Source: Botryococcus braunii (lineage: Eukaryota > Chlorophyta > Trebouxiophyceae). From it: DNA of 64,000 bases. Of this stretch, positions 26,926 through 36,905 are shown piece by piece. A program made the position numbers and the translations under genes. The stretch spans positions 1 to 64,000 of the forward strand of contig KV908605.1 of NCBI GenBank assembly GCA_002005505.1. The letters run 5' to 3'. The notes under the pieces were generated by a model, which saw nothing but the letters and a program-made list of their open reading frames with translations, was not told the origin of the DNA and made no database searches. Every line of letters begins with the position of its first letter. The first letter of the stretch is position 1.

Positions 26926-27956
26926 TTCCAAAATAACAGAATTAATCAGCAACCTCACGTGAAAGGTGGCTCAAAGGTAGCACTAATGCAGCAGACAACG
27001 TGAGCTCCAAAATTCCAGAGGGCCCCCCGGGGGGGGGGGGTGGGGTTCGGAGTTATGCTTCCCATAACTGAATGTTAAATTAGAGTCTTCATGCCTTAGG
27101 GATACTCGAAAGCGCTAAAGGATCCCTCGCGAAGTCGTCTTGGTAAAGTTAACCAGCTCTACACTGACACTGATGCTACATGCCAAACTCAAAATCACAT
27201 TCGTTTTAGTTCTTAAGTAATGTGGCACGTTTGCAATCGACATAGACTTTTGGATGTAACGACTATTCCGGACATGCCAATCGACGAGAAAGCACAGTTG
27301 GTATCAGAGCAACCAGCTCTACACTTTAGAATCTCGCTTGAAGGAAATCACAGATAAAAGTGTCTTCCGGTGCACAGATTTCAGTGGCTACTTCGCCCAT
27401 TACTCCAAACGAGCAAATAAACTTTTTGGCGAGATTGAGCTTCGCAGTAACAATAGAAGCAAAATTTCAAGAAATCGTGTTTTCCAAGTGAAAGCAATAA
27501 GATATCCTAGTATATTTCGGGCTTCATTAGCAAGTTAAAGCATCAATTCTGCCTTCATGTCTTCCACTCGATGTACTTGCACACCTCCACCTCAGGGGGA
27601 GCCCTGGGCGTTGCATCCCAGCATCTACACTGTGCACCATAGCAATAGAGAAAGATGTAGATAGACAGAAACATAACTTCGCCATGTAGAGTGCGGGCGT
27701 GGTCTTTAGCAGACGCAGTCGTGATGTTGGAGTCGGGATCGTGATTATTTCCACTATCCCGGAATAAAACACATCAAAGACAGTCTTTGCTCTTTACCCT
27801 CTCACCGAGGCTGTTATATATCGGGAGAACTGCTTGACAACTGGGCTTCAGCGCCTCAGCTGACTGTTGTGAATCACAAAACAACTTGTGATTCAAAATG
27901 CTGCCGACAGCTGCTGCGCGACTCGCAGACTGCAGTGTTCGATAGCCTCTTGCACC
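26926..27956. other. No gene recognised; upstream of the L-domain gene
   Basis: It includes the presumed promoter of the minus-strand L-domain gene. A run of C and G (CCCCCCGGGGGGGGGG) lies at about 27,025-27,041, and a perfect 9-bp inverted repeat GAATCACAA/TTGTGATTC with a 6-nt loop is at 27871-27894. No coding signal was recognised. Confidence 0.45.
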
Positions 27957-28178
27957 GTATGCATCTCTTTCAACAAAGGAGTCGATCTGTACAGACGTTT
28001 ATGTGGCAAGAAGACCTTGAAGGGGTTGCCAAATTTGTGACTAGAGCATTGGAGAGCTACCTCACTCTCCCAGGTGCTGTGCGACCTTAGTTGGCTAAGA
28101 TATGGGTCATTCATTGTACTGCCGTCCTCTTCAGCCCTAGTGGCTGGTCTTTGGATGTAATCTTCCTTCCTTCCTTCC
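27957..28178 (+). mobile_element. LINE-1 family 3' fragment
   Basis: About 205 bp of the LINE-1 3' end in plus orientation, from ATGCATCTCTTTCAACAAAG to the tail. It encodes the last residues of the same ORF (HLFQQRSRSVQTFMWQEDL to GAVRP) and ends in TTCC repeats, where LINE-1 itself has TTTC. A CCGTA at both ends may be the TSD. Confidence 0.85.
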
Positions 28179-28850
28179 GTACGGCAAAACCTCTGTGGGT
28201 CCGGAACACCGCCTGGGACGTACCCCTACGCCTCTGAAGGGAATGTGGGAAAACATACCGGTTACCCGTATGTCGAAGTTAAAGCTGCTTGGGTCGTAAA
28301 TTTGCGAAGATTTGCGCAAGATTAGGCAGCGATTATCTTGAGAAAGAAAGAAAGAGGCCGCTCAGGGTTCCTCGAAGGACTAGCAGTGATTCCGTATGCA
28401 TCCAAAGCACATTTTTCAGCTATCTCAGCACATTTCAACTTTAAATTTATTGCACCCGACATGTGTTTGCTTCGTTTCCATCTCCTCATGTTGCGTTCGT
28501 CGACAATGTTTTCCGCGGATGGCGCGTCTGCGAACATAGAAAAATGTACTCCGGATGCCCCAATCTTTTGCCAATGCACTAATCAGTAAACATGAATGAT
28601 ATATCCTATCGTGGAACTTGTTGCATAAATGTTTCGCCCGCAAATACGCTGCGCGACATTAACTGTCAATATTGTCACATGGGTCTCACGTGCTTCTCCT
28701 TTGGAACCAAGGGGTTTCGGCGGAGTCCCCTCTGCTAGTAGAAGTTACATTTGTCCAGCCACAAGGGCATGATGAGATGTCCACAACACACACACAAGCC
28801 GAAACTATGAAGAACGGACCACAAGAGGTGGCCAAACGAAGATCGAAAAC
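28179..28850. other. No gene recognised
   Basis: Between the LINE fragment and LINE-2. A few AAAG repeats occur near 28340. The 3' limit of LINE-2 cannot be fixed; its 3' UTR may extend to about 28,750. Confidence 0.4.
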
Positions 28851-28922
28851 ATAACGAAGCAAACGAAAAGGGGAAGGAAGGGGGGATAAGGGGGAGCAGC
28901 CACAGACGTGGCTGCGGCCAAG

Positions 28923-29476
28923 TCACCGTAGCCGGCGTAAATCAGCACGAGCATGGAATGCATCCGAGATAAAGGAGACAACCGCACGCAAGTCAGCGTG
29001 CCAAATGAACTGCCGAAGAGATCTAGAAGGACCCACAAACAAGTGGGGGAAACGGTCCCGCACCGCAGTAAGAGCGGGACAGTGAAAGACAAAGTGGTGT
29101 TAATCACCCACAGAGGAGCCACACATATCACACAGGCGCTGAAAGCGCGGAAGCCGGTGTCTGCGGCCCATGTCAATGGGAAGGCCATGAACACCAAGAC
29201 GAAACCTGAGAAAGAGCCGGACCTTGGCAACATCAAGAGACAGATAAAGGAGGCGGGAGCGCTGAGCCTTAGTGGGGCGCGCAAACCACCGCATGTAAGT
29301 ACATATATGTATATAGCTGGGGATCAGCCCTATATAGCTGGGGATCAGCAGGGGCTAACCGAGGGGAGACATGAAGAGAGGCCATAGGGAGGGTATTGGC
29401 CTGCCTAATGAGAGCTAAAAAGGTATCGTTATATATATCAACTGGCTGCGGGCGCTGACAAATCAGCCACATAGGG
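28923..29476 (-). pseudogene. LINE-2 C-terminal region
   Basis: The frame contains [35 protein letters not shown] and a [10 protein letters not shown] segment, clearly homologous to the LINE-1 C-terminus. After GVGD a TAA stands where LINE-1 has Glu; the frame then continues [17 protein letters not shown] to a TGA at 28923. Confidence 0.85.
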
Positions 29477-29481
29477 GTAAC

Positions 29482-30173
29482 TGTTAGGTTATGGGCTTGG
29501 CGTATTCCTGTGCAGTGGCGGCACGGAGGGTGTGAGTCAAAGTTCGCTCTACTGTGTGACGAAGAGTAGAGTCTAGAACATGAACAATCAAGGACTGATT
29601 GGGCAACTTTAAGGAAACACCCGGAGTGCTTGTGAAGTCCCAAACAAGTCTATTACAATTGCTCACTTGCTCTCTCTTAACAACGGAATTCAAACTCTCC
29701 TAACTGGTACGTACTCAGAAAGGATCAATCTCATTGTCCGATGATAAGATAGCCAAGCACATACACATAACACGAAATATTAAGGTCAACAAAGCCTCAA
29801 ATCTCCCAATCTATTCACCATCACGTTACCTGTGCAGTGGCGGCACGGAGGGTGTGAGTCAAAGTTCGCTCTACTGTGTGACGAAGAGTAGAGTCTAGAA
29901 CATGAACAATCAAGGACTGATTGGGCAACTTTAAGGAAACACCCGGAGTGCTTGTGAAGTCCCAAACAAGTGCCTTGCCTCTCCGTGCTAGCACCACTAC
30001 CTTCCTGCACTAAACGTGTCTGTAACTTGCGTTATCTTTATCTTCATTCAAATTGTTCCTAACCGCTAAGTCTTTGTAGTTTCGCCCATATTAGTCATTT
30101 ATTATTGTCACTGACGGAATAGCCACTATTACTCCCCTGAGGGAAAGGCATAAATAACTCATCCAATATAACA
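29482..30173 (-). repeat. Copia-2 3' LTR (left)
   Basis: 692 bp with two apparently identical 143-bp internal repeats at 29507-29649 and 29829-29971. Confidence 0.95.
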
Positions 30174-30182
30174 CTTCCCCTT
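30174..30182 (-). other. Copia-2 polypurine tract
   Basis: AAGGGGAAG on the element strand, directly next to the left LTR. Confidence 0.8.
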
Positions 30183-30191
30183 GCCTTTTCC

Positions 30192-33100
30192 TCACCAGAA
30201 CTTGGCAAGACCCAGTGAGTTTCTATGACCCTGAAACACTAATCTTACTAGAGGTTTAGTGAAGATGTCAGCCACATTTCTGGCAGACTGAATGTATTTG
30301 AAGTCAACCTGCCCCTTTGCAATAGCTTCACGTGCAAAGTGACAGCTGATTGCAATGTGCTTGGTATGTTTAGAATACACTGGATTCCTGAGGTGATTGA
30401 TGCACCCTTGGTTATCACAATGTATCTTCACTATCCAGGGAAACACACCAATTTCCTCTAGGAATCCCCTCAGCCAATTAGCTTCCTTCACAACAGCACT
30501 TGCTGCCATGAATTCTGCTTCTACTGTGGAAGTAGCCACAGCAGATTGCTTTTTACTTCCCCACACAACTGCTCCTCCAAACACAGTGAGAACGAAGCCG
30601 GTGGTGGGGAAACGGTGGTCTTGATCCCCACCGTAATCAGCATCAACATATCCCTCCAACTCTGTTTCTTTTCCACCAAGGATCAGAACCAGGTCTCGGG
30701 TTCCCTTAAGATATTTCAACACACGGATTGCTTCATTCCAGTGTGCTGTTGTGGGTGACATCCTGTACCTCGACAGAACTCCTACAGCCTGGGATATATC
30801 AGGACGAGTGGTGTTAGCTATGTAGAGTAGTGACCCTACTAACTCACAGTATCGATGACCAGGAGGCAGAACACTCCCAGCACCAATACTATCATTCCCA
30901 TCCTTTGGTGCAGGCATCTGAGACATTACAAAATCTTTTGTCATTGGGGTATCGGGCCCAACTGACTCAAGATCAAGACCAAACTTCTCCACAAGTGCAT
31001 CTATCTTAGGAATGCAACTCAGGGAGATTAACCCCTTCTCTCTATCTCTCATGACTTGACAACCTAAGAAATCCTTCACTTCCCCTAGATTGTGGATGGT
31101 GAATTCTTTCTTGAGAAGCTCTTTCACTCTCTCCACCTCTGACATGCCCTTGGATACAATCAAGAGATCATCTACATAAATTAGCACGTAGGATTTACCC
31201 CCATCTTCAGAGCATCTCACATAAACTCCAGCATCACTCTTGCACACCTCATACCCCATGACTTCAAGTTTGTCATTAAGGGTTTTGTGCCAGGCACGTG
31301 GGGCCTGCTTTAGGCCATACAGTGCCTTTTTGAGTCGACACACGGTATTGCGATCACCATTCTCAAATCCAGGAGGTTGCGTTACATACACTTCTTCCTC
31401 CAGCTCACCATTGAGAAAGGCTGTCTTAACATCTACCTGGTGAATCTCGTAACCTTCCCTAGCAGCCACAGCTAACAAGGTTCTCCTAGCTCCATAGCTG
31501 CTGGTTGGTGCAAAGACCTCCATGACATCTACTCCAGGAATTTGTCGACAACCCTGAGCAACCAATCTTGCCTTGAATCTCAACACATTGCCATGTGCAT
31601 CCATTTTCACTGAGAAAATCCAGTGAACTGGTATTTCCTTATGCCCATGAGGTCTGGGAACATATTCCATAACCTCATGGGTGTCTAATGAATTCTGCTC
31701 TTCTTGCATAGCAGCCTTCCAGTATTCCCACTGAGGAGACATCTGAGCTTCTCTTAAATTAGAGGGAACATGGATTTTACCAAATCTAACACCCATGTGC
31801 TTCCCCTCCTCTCCCTTACCCTTGGGAGAATCGTTGGTTGCACCCTCAGAACCCACTACTCTTCCACTGACACTCGCCGCACTACAGCTAGCTTTTCTCT
31901 CAGTGGTATCAGAGCTTTCTCTCATGCTTCTCTCTCTCTTGGATTCGCACCTCGCACTGCTCAACTTGTTGCCTCGCACGCTCACATCTTCCTCCCAAAC
32001 ACAGGTACCTCCCGGGAAGCATCCATAGTCCGGAGGTTTCTCACATTGTCTGAGCTTCCGGTTCACCTCCACATCCACACTCTTACACATCCTCTCAAGC
32101 TCAGGCTCTTGAGGGCTCTTACAGGCAGAGGGAGGTGGGCTCTGGTCGCCCCTTTGCTTCCCCTCCCTTTCTTGACTTGTATGTCTCTGACTTCCACGTT
32201 GTGTCACAGGAGACTGTGACCTCTCATCCCTGACATCCTTCTCCCATACACAGGTACCTCTCAGGCTGCACTTGTAATTTGGTGGTACCACACATTGTCC
32301 GTGCACCTGATTCACCTCCTCTTCTCGGCTCTCACACAAGTACTGGGATGCTGACCCAGTACTGCTCGCACAGACATTTCTGGCTGTTTCCGAGAGAGTG
32401 GAATGACTCTTCTCAGGACTGTGGCTGTCACCACCTTCCCCTACCAGTCCACGCCACTGATGGGGAGAGCCAGATGTTTCCACACAAGTCTCACCACTGA
32501 CATGAAGCTCATTCACTGGACAGGACCCACCCGTGCATCTCAGCTCCCTGGGACCATTTGCAGTCATGATTGTGGCTGCCCCCCTCTCATCACTAACATG
32601 AAAATCAGGGCTCTCAGACCGGCACCCATCTATCTGCACTTCCCCTGGTCCCTGTGACAGTGTGTCACTTTCTGTTAGCCCCACTTTGTCTCTGCTCTCT
32701 CCCACCTCCTGTGACAGCAGGAGTTCTCTTGCAAGTGTTCGTTGCTCATGCCTCTGGGCTCTTGTTAGCCCATCAGCAGCCAAATTGGAATTTTCCAGGC
32801 TGGTCGGTCTGAGAGACTCTTGAGCTCGCATCATTTGTTGCTGTAGTCCAGAGTCCGAATGAGTGCCGCGGGCCAGGTCCAGAGCTGCTTCGATGGTCCT
32901 TCGGATCTCCGCGGGAGCAGTGGATCTCTGGGGGTCAGGCTCGGGCTCAGCCTTGCCAGAGGGTCCTGGACATTCTGAGTCTGTGTCTTCCTGGGACACG
33001 TGTGGATGCACTGTCTCAACTGATGAGTCCTGGATCTCTGCCTCACTGTCGTCTCCACAGGATACCTTAACTGGCTCTGGGTGCTGTTTGGTAGTGCTGG

Positions 33101-34877
33101 GTTCAGAGGGAACAGGGGACAGAAATTCCTCAGACTGAGCAGGAGTCACACTGAGACCAACACGAGAGGCCCCTCTGAGATGCTCCACAAAGATGACATC
33201 TCTGCTCTCTCGCCATATACCCCCACCCATGTATATCCGATAGGCTTTGGAGGAGGCTGAATAACCGGTGAGCATTCCTGGCACAGTTTTTGGTGCAAAG
33301 ACTGGCCTCTGGACATCTGGAATATGCACATATGCAAGGCAACCCCATGTGCGCAGGAGTGAGACATCAGGCTTATATCCCCAGAACAATTCAAAGGGGG
33401 TAAGGTCCCTGCCTGTGCTTGGGCCCATGTTAAGCAGGGTGCATGCTGTCTCTAGGGCTTCTTTCCAGAGGGTGGGACTGGCAGCAGCAAAGCTCAGGAT
33501 AGTCCGGGTTCTTTCCTTCAGGGTTCGGTTGGCTCGTTCAGCTGCTCCATTCTGCTGTGGGGTGTACGGGGCAGAGGTCTCCAGCTTAGTCCCCTGGGAG
33601 GCACAGAACTCCTTGAACCGGGCATTAACAAATTCAGTTCCTCTGTCACATCTGACACACTTCACAGTGGTTTTTCGTTGCGTCTGCCAGGAAACAAGTA
33701 AGTCCCTGACAGCTGCACTGATGGTGTCTTTGGACTTTACTGGAATAACTGCTTTCCACTGAGAGGCTTCATCCAGTACAGTAACCCACAAACGTTCACC
33801 AGTAATGGCTGCAGGTGTAATAGGACCCACAGTATCTATGTGTACTCGATCCAGAGGTTCCAAGGCAGGTCTGGTACTGATTCCGAAAGAGGGTCTGGCA
33901 GTCTTTCCTTCAATACACGCTTCACAGTGTACCGGGCAATCAGTGCAGGGAGAGAGGGAGGTGTCAATCCCAGTCACCAGGTTCTCCTTAGCAAGACGCT
34001 GCATCCACGTTTCTCCAGGGTGTCCCATTCTGCTATGCCACAAGTAACGTTTGGCACAGCTGTGTGATAAGATACTGGATTTTAGCTGTTTGGTTGCACT
34101 GGCTGCATGCTTTGATGTGCTGGTTCCTCTCACAGCAACTACACTATGAATGTAGTACAGTCCCATCTCTGCAGTGACCTGAGCTCTCCAGTGGTTTGGT
34201 CCACTGACATACGAAAAGGCACCCACATTGTCTGTTTGGAATACTGCACCATCCCTAAGGGCAGCAGATACTGACAGGATGTTGGTGGTAGCTGAAGGGA
34301 CACACTGCACATGATGGATCCAGAGGGGAATGCGTTGCGGGCTCAAAATGCAGACTGACCCAGATGCAATAATACACCCAGTGGCATCAGAGGTGGCCAA
34401 GTGCAGGGGAATTGGTTTGGCATGGATGATAGGGTTATGCAGCAATGCCACGTCGATTACTAGGTGGACCGAGGCCCCACTGTCAACCAGCCAGGAGTGC
34501 TGCAGGGGTTTACTGATCGTACTGTCCAGGACATTGTGAGATATTGTGTACGGCATACCTTCAGGAGGAGGTGGAGGTGGAGCAGGAGGCTGAAACCAAG
34601 CAGGGAAGGCATCTGCACCATGATGGGCCAGTTGGGCTACTGGGGGATAGTGTCCACCCATAGATGGCTGGCCCTGAGGCCACATGCCTTGCAGCAGTTG
34701 GACAGCTGCCACCACGTTCCTCTGTGTCTCCTCGTCCCTGCGCCTCTTTCTGCAGTCTCTCCAATAATGGCCCTTTTTATTGCAGTAGTTGCAAACTCCC
34801 TTGGAATCAGACTGTCCGGTTGAGGGCGAAGGACTGGCTCCACTGAATGCTCCAGGGGTGCTGACTCTGTTGCTGCC
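30192..34877 (-). CDS. Copia-2 pol: zinc knuckle, protease, integrase, RT, RNase H
   Basis: The frame is open from the TAG at 34878 to the stop at 30192; the first Met is at 34715. Domains in order: gag zinc knuckle CNYCNKKGHYWRDC upstream of that Met, protease WLVDSGASVHLV, integrase HHCC and DDE (HIDTVGPITP; RCDRGTEF; QNGAAERANR), a linker with two Cys-rich repeats, RT (FKARLVAQGC; DVKTAFLNG; LIYVDDLLI) and RNase H (YVDADYGGD; STVEAEFMA; HCDNQGCI). No catalytic residue looks mutated. Expression would need readthrough of the TAG, or the TAG is a lethal mutation. Confidence 0.93.
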   Translation of the reverse strand, partial: GSNRVSTPGAFSGASPSPSTGQSDSKGVCNYCNKKGHYWRDCRKRRRDEETQRNVVAAVQLLQGMWPQGQPSMGGHYPPVAQLAHHGADAFPAWFQPPAPPPPPPEGMPYTISHNVLDSTISKPLQHSWLVDSGASVHLVIDVALLHNPIIHAKPIPLHLATSDATGCIIASGSVCILSPQRIPLWIHHVQCVPSATTNILSVSAALRDGAVFQTDNVGAFSYVSGPNHWRAQVTAEMGLYYIHSVVAVRGTSTSKHAASATKQLKSSILSHSCAKRYLWHSRMGHPGETWMQRLAKENLVTGIDTSLSPCTDCPVHCEACIEGKTARPSFGISTRPALEPLDRVHIDTVGPITPAAITGERLWVTVLDEASQWKAVIPVKSKDTISAAVRDLLVSWQTQRKTTVKCVRCDRGTEFVNARFKEFCASQGTKLETSAPYTPQQNGAAERANRTLKERTRTILSFAAASPTLWKEALETACTLLNMGPSTGRDLTPFELFWGYKPDVSLLRTWGCLAYVHIPDVQRPVFAPKTVPGMLTGYSASSKAYRIYMGGGIWRESRDVIFVEHLRGASRVGLSVTPAQSEEFLSPVPSEPSTTKQHPEPVKVSCGDDSEAEIQDSSVETVHPHVSQEDTDSECPGPSGKAEPEPDPQRSTAPAEIRRTIEAALDLARGTHSDSGLQQQMMRAQESLRPTSLENSNLAADGLTRAQRHEQRTLARELLLSQEVGESRDKVGLTESDTLSQGPGEVQIDGCRSESPDFHVSDERGAATIMTANGPRELRCTGGSCPVNELHVSGETCVETSGSPHQWRGLVGEGGDSHSPEKSHSTLSETARNVCASSTGSASQYLCESREEEVNQVHGQCVVPPNYKCSLRGTCVWEKDVRDERSQSPVTQRGSQRHTSQEREGKQRGDQSPPPSACKSPQEPELERMCKSVDVEVNRKLRQCEKPPDYGCFPGGTCVWEEDVSVRGNKLSSARCESKRERSMRESSDTTERKASCSAASVSGRVVGSEGATNDSPKGKGEEGKHMGVRFGKIHVPSNLREAQMSPQWEYWKAAMQEEQNSLDTHEVMEYVPRPHGHKEIPVHWIFSVKMDAHGNVLRFKARLVAQGCRQIPGVDVMEVFAPTSSYGARRTLLAVAAREGYEIHQVDVKTAFLNGELEEEVYVTQPPGFENGDRNTVCRLKKALYGLKQAPRAWHKTLNDKLEVMGYEVCKSDAGVYVRCSEDGGKSYVLIYVDDLLIVSKGMSEVERVKELLKKEFTIHNLGEVKDFLGCQVMRDREKGLISLSCIPKIDALVEKFGLDLESVGPDTPMTKDFVMSQMPAPKDGNDSIGAGSVLPPGHRYCELVGSLLYIANTTRPDISQAVGVLSRYRMSPTTAHWNEAIRVLKYLKGTRDLVLILGGKETELEGYVDADYGGDQDHRFPTTGFVLTVFGGAVVWGSKKQSAVATSTVEAEFMAASAVVKEANWLRGFLEEIGVFPWIVKIHCDNQGCINHLRNPVYSKHTKHIAISCHFAREAIAKGQVDFKYIQSARNVADIFTKPLVRLVFQGHRNSLGLAKFW

Positions 34878-35591
34878 CTAAGGAACAGCCAAAACTCGTG
34901 GCTGACGTGGGGCAGTCTCATCAAACCCCAGAGCAACGGCTGTGGTCCTCAGTAGGTCTGCCAGCTTGTTGAGTGGGGTCCCTGCTGCTGTTGACAGGCT
35001 GCCTGTCTCCTTGGCTGCTTCAGGTAGACCCTGCACAATTTGGGTAGCTACAAAGCTATCCAGAAGAGGATGATTATTCCTCTGAAGACATGCCTTCAGA
35101 TTCAGCATGCGACTCACATATTGGGAAATGGTCTCGTCGTGCTTCATCCCCTGACTCATCTCCAACAGCCAGTCCATGTTGGCTTGGAGATTATAACCCC
35201 CAATGAACTTCCTACAGATATATTCATATGCAACATATGCAGAGGATAAATCAAATAATTCCCCGTGCCACTCTTCGGGTACAGATTCATACAGCAACAG
35301 CAGTGCTGCAGCATCATGCGTGGTCCCAGGCATGTCCTCAAGTACTGCAGGCAGTGATCCCTTGGCCTCATTTGCTGCAAGGTACGCATTCTTCCAAATC
35401 ATAATGTTGTGTCCCTTTTCTTTTAGCTTGATATGTACCTTCACAAGTGTAGGAATCACCTTTGGCAACTCATCACCTTCTCCCCTGGATGTGCTGGGAG
35501 TGCAAGGCTCTCTCACAGGTGTTGAGGTAGTGGTCTCACTCATAGACGCAGAGGTTCCACTAGATGACTGACTCTTCTTCTTAGAAGTCAT
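34878..35591 (-). CDS. Copia-2 gag up to an in-frame TAG
   Basis: It starts MTSKKKSQSSSG (the upstream in-frame ATG at 35600 is less conserved) and carries the copia gag core (VKVHIKLKEKGHNIMIWKN; YICRKFIGGYNLQAN; MKHDETISQYVSRM). It ends in LAVP followed by TAG. In Copia-1 the aligned codon is CAA for Gln, so the TAG could come from a C-to-T change of CAG. The zinc knuckle lies beyond the TAG in the same frame. Confidence 0.88.
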   Translation of the reverse strand: MTSKKKSQSSSGTSASMSETTTSTPVREPCTPSTSRGEGDELPKVIPTLVKVHIKLKEKGHNIMIWKNAYLAANEAKGSLPAVLEDMPGTTHDAAALLLLYESVPEEWHGELFDLSSAYVAYEYICRKFIGGYNLQANMDWLLEMSQGMKHDETISQYVSRMLNLKACLQRNNHPLLDSFVATQIVQGLPEAAKETGSLSTAAGTPLNKLADLLRTTAVALGFDETAPRQPRVLAVP

Positions 35592-35642
35592 AGTGTGCAC
35601 ACTGAATGTCAGTTTCTAGCGTCAGAGGTACACTTAAACCAC

Positions 35643-36140
35643 TTACTCCACAATGCCTTCAAGGTCTGAATCAGTTTCCCACTCAGACTCGTCACGAATG
35701 TTAGGGATCAGCACATCCTGAAAGGCCTTCACTGGAATAGTTGCCAGTGCAGACTCAACCGCCAAATATGCAGTGTGCTCAGCAAATTCTTGCTCTCTGT
35801 TGAGCCACTTCGTTACACTACAATACCTCCGAAATTTCTCTTTGGTGATGAAACCTGGTTCCAAATTAACGAATGATTGTTCCCAAGGAGTGAACTTGTA
35901 TGCTGGATACGTGGGAAATCTTGAACCAAACCACGCTGGCAGGGGGAGAGGTCGTCCAACGTACAGATGAAACACGTAGTCTTTTACAATGGCAGCCCGT
36001 TCGTCAGGAGTCCGATCTCCTTGCTGTCCTCCGTTTCTGATTCTATCGTTATACGAAGGTGGACCGGTTCTTAACCGAGCAGGAACGTCGACGTTGGTAG
36101 TCTTGCGAGCAGCCTGCTTCGATCTGCGGCGCTTGGCCAT
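35643..36140 (-). CDS. Copia-2 accessory ORF with H3-tail-like N-terminus
   Basis: 165 codons between PBS and gag. I chose the ATG at 36140 because it aligns with the Copia-1 start; an in-frame ATG exists at 36176. Residues 6-15 are RSKQAARKTT (36096-36125), matching the H3 tail at Lys4, Gln5, Ala7, Arg8, Lys9 and Thr11. A conserved VPARLR, GPPSYN, GDRTPDERA, VKDYVFHLYVG core follows, then an aromatic segment (WFGSRFPTYPAYKF) and an acidic C-terminus (DESEWETDSDLEGIVE). The family is unknown to me. Accessory ORFs of copia elements usually lie 3' of pol, so this 5' position is unusual. Confidence 0.78.
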   Translation of the reverse strand: MAKRRRSKQAARKTTNVDVPARLRTGPPSYNDRIRNGGQQGDRTPDERAAIVKDYVFHLYVGRPLPLPAWFGSRFPTYPAYKFTPWEQSFVNLEPGFITKEKFRRYCSVTKWLNREQEFAEHTAYLAVESALATIPVKAFQDVLIPNIRDESEWETDSDLEGIVE

Positions 36141-36195
36141 ACAGCTTCTCGTCTCCGATTCTTGAGCCAGCCACACACGCTCAACGGGAGAGTGG

Positions 36196-36208
36196 TGGGC
36201 CCATAACC
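36196..36208 (-). other. Copia-2 primer-binding site (initiator tRNA half)
   Basis: GGTTATGGGCCCA on the element strand abuts the right LTR at 36209, identical to the Copia-1 site. Confidence 0.85.
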
Positions 36209-36900
36209 TGTTAGGTTATGGGCTTGGCGTATTCCTGTGCAGTGGCGGCACGGAGGGTGTGAGTCAAAGTTCGCTCTACTGTGTGACGAAGAGTAGAGTC
36301 TAGAACATGAACAATCAAGGACTGATTGGGCAACTTTAAGGAAACACCCGGAGTGCTTGTGAAGTCCCAAACAAGTCTATTACAGTTGCTCACTTGCTCT
36401 CTCTTAACAACGGAATTCAAACTCTCCTAACTGGTACGTACTCAGAAAGGATCAATCTCATTGTCCGATGATAAGATAGCCAAGCACATACACATAACAC
36501 GAAATATTAAGGTCAACAAAGCCTCAAATCTCCCAATCTATTCACCATCACGTTACCTGTGCAGTGGCGGCACGGAGGGTGTGAGTCAAAGTTCGCTCTA
36601 CTGTGTGACGAAGAGTAGAGTCTAGAACATGAACAATCAAGGACTGATTGGGCAACTTTAAGGAAACACCCGGAGTGCTTGTGAAGTCCCAAACAAGTGC
36701 CTTGCCTCTCCGTGCTAGCACCACTACCTTCCTGCACTAAACGTGTCTATAACTTGCGTTATCTTTATCTTCATTCAAATTGTTCCTAACCGCTAAGTCT
36801 TTGTAGTTTCGCCCATATTAGTCATTTATTATTGTCACTGACGGAATAGCCACTATTACTCCCCTGAAGGAAAGGCATAAATAACTCATCCAATATAACA
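36209..36900 (-). repeat. Copia-2 5' LTR (right)
   Basis: 692 bp; the 143-bp internal repeat is again present twice. Differences from the left LTR were seen at about three single bases. Confidence 0.95.
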
Positions 36901-36905
36901 GTAAC

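Larger units (their letters stand above)
29482..36900 (-). mobile_element. Copia-2 LTR retrotransposon, full length and young
   Basis: A 7,419-bp copia element in minus orientation with perfect TSD GTAAC (29477-29481, 36901-36905) and LTR ends TGTTA...TAACA. The two 692-bp LTRs differ at about three positions. It is a sister family of Copia-1, with the same gene order and the same accessory ORF. All coding is open except one in-frame TAG at 34878-34880 in gag. It lies in LINE-2. Confidence 0.96.

Noticed and set aside
28805..29284. Minus-strand hydrophobic frame of 159 codons
   Set aside because: It is a shadow of the LINE-2 C-terminal coding in another frame on the same strand; the homologous frame to LINE-1 is the real one.
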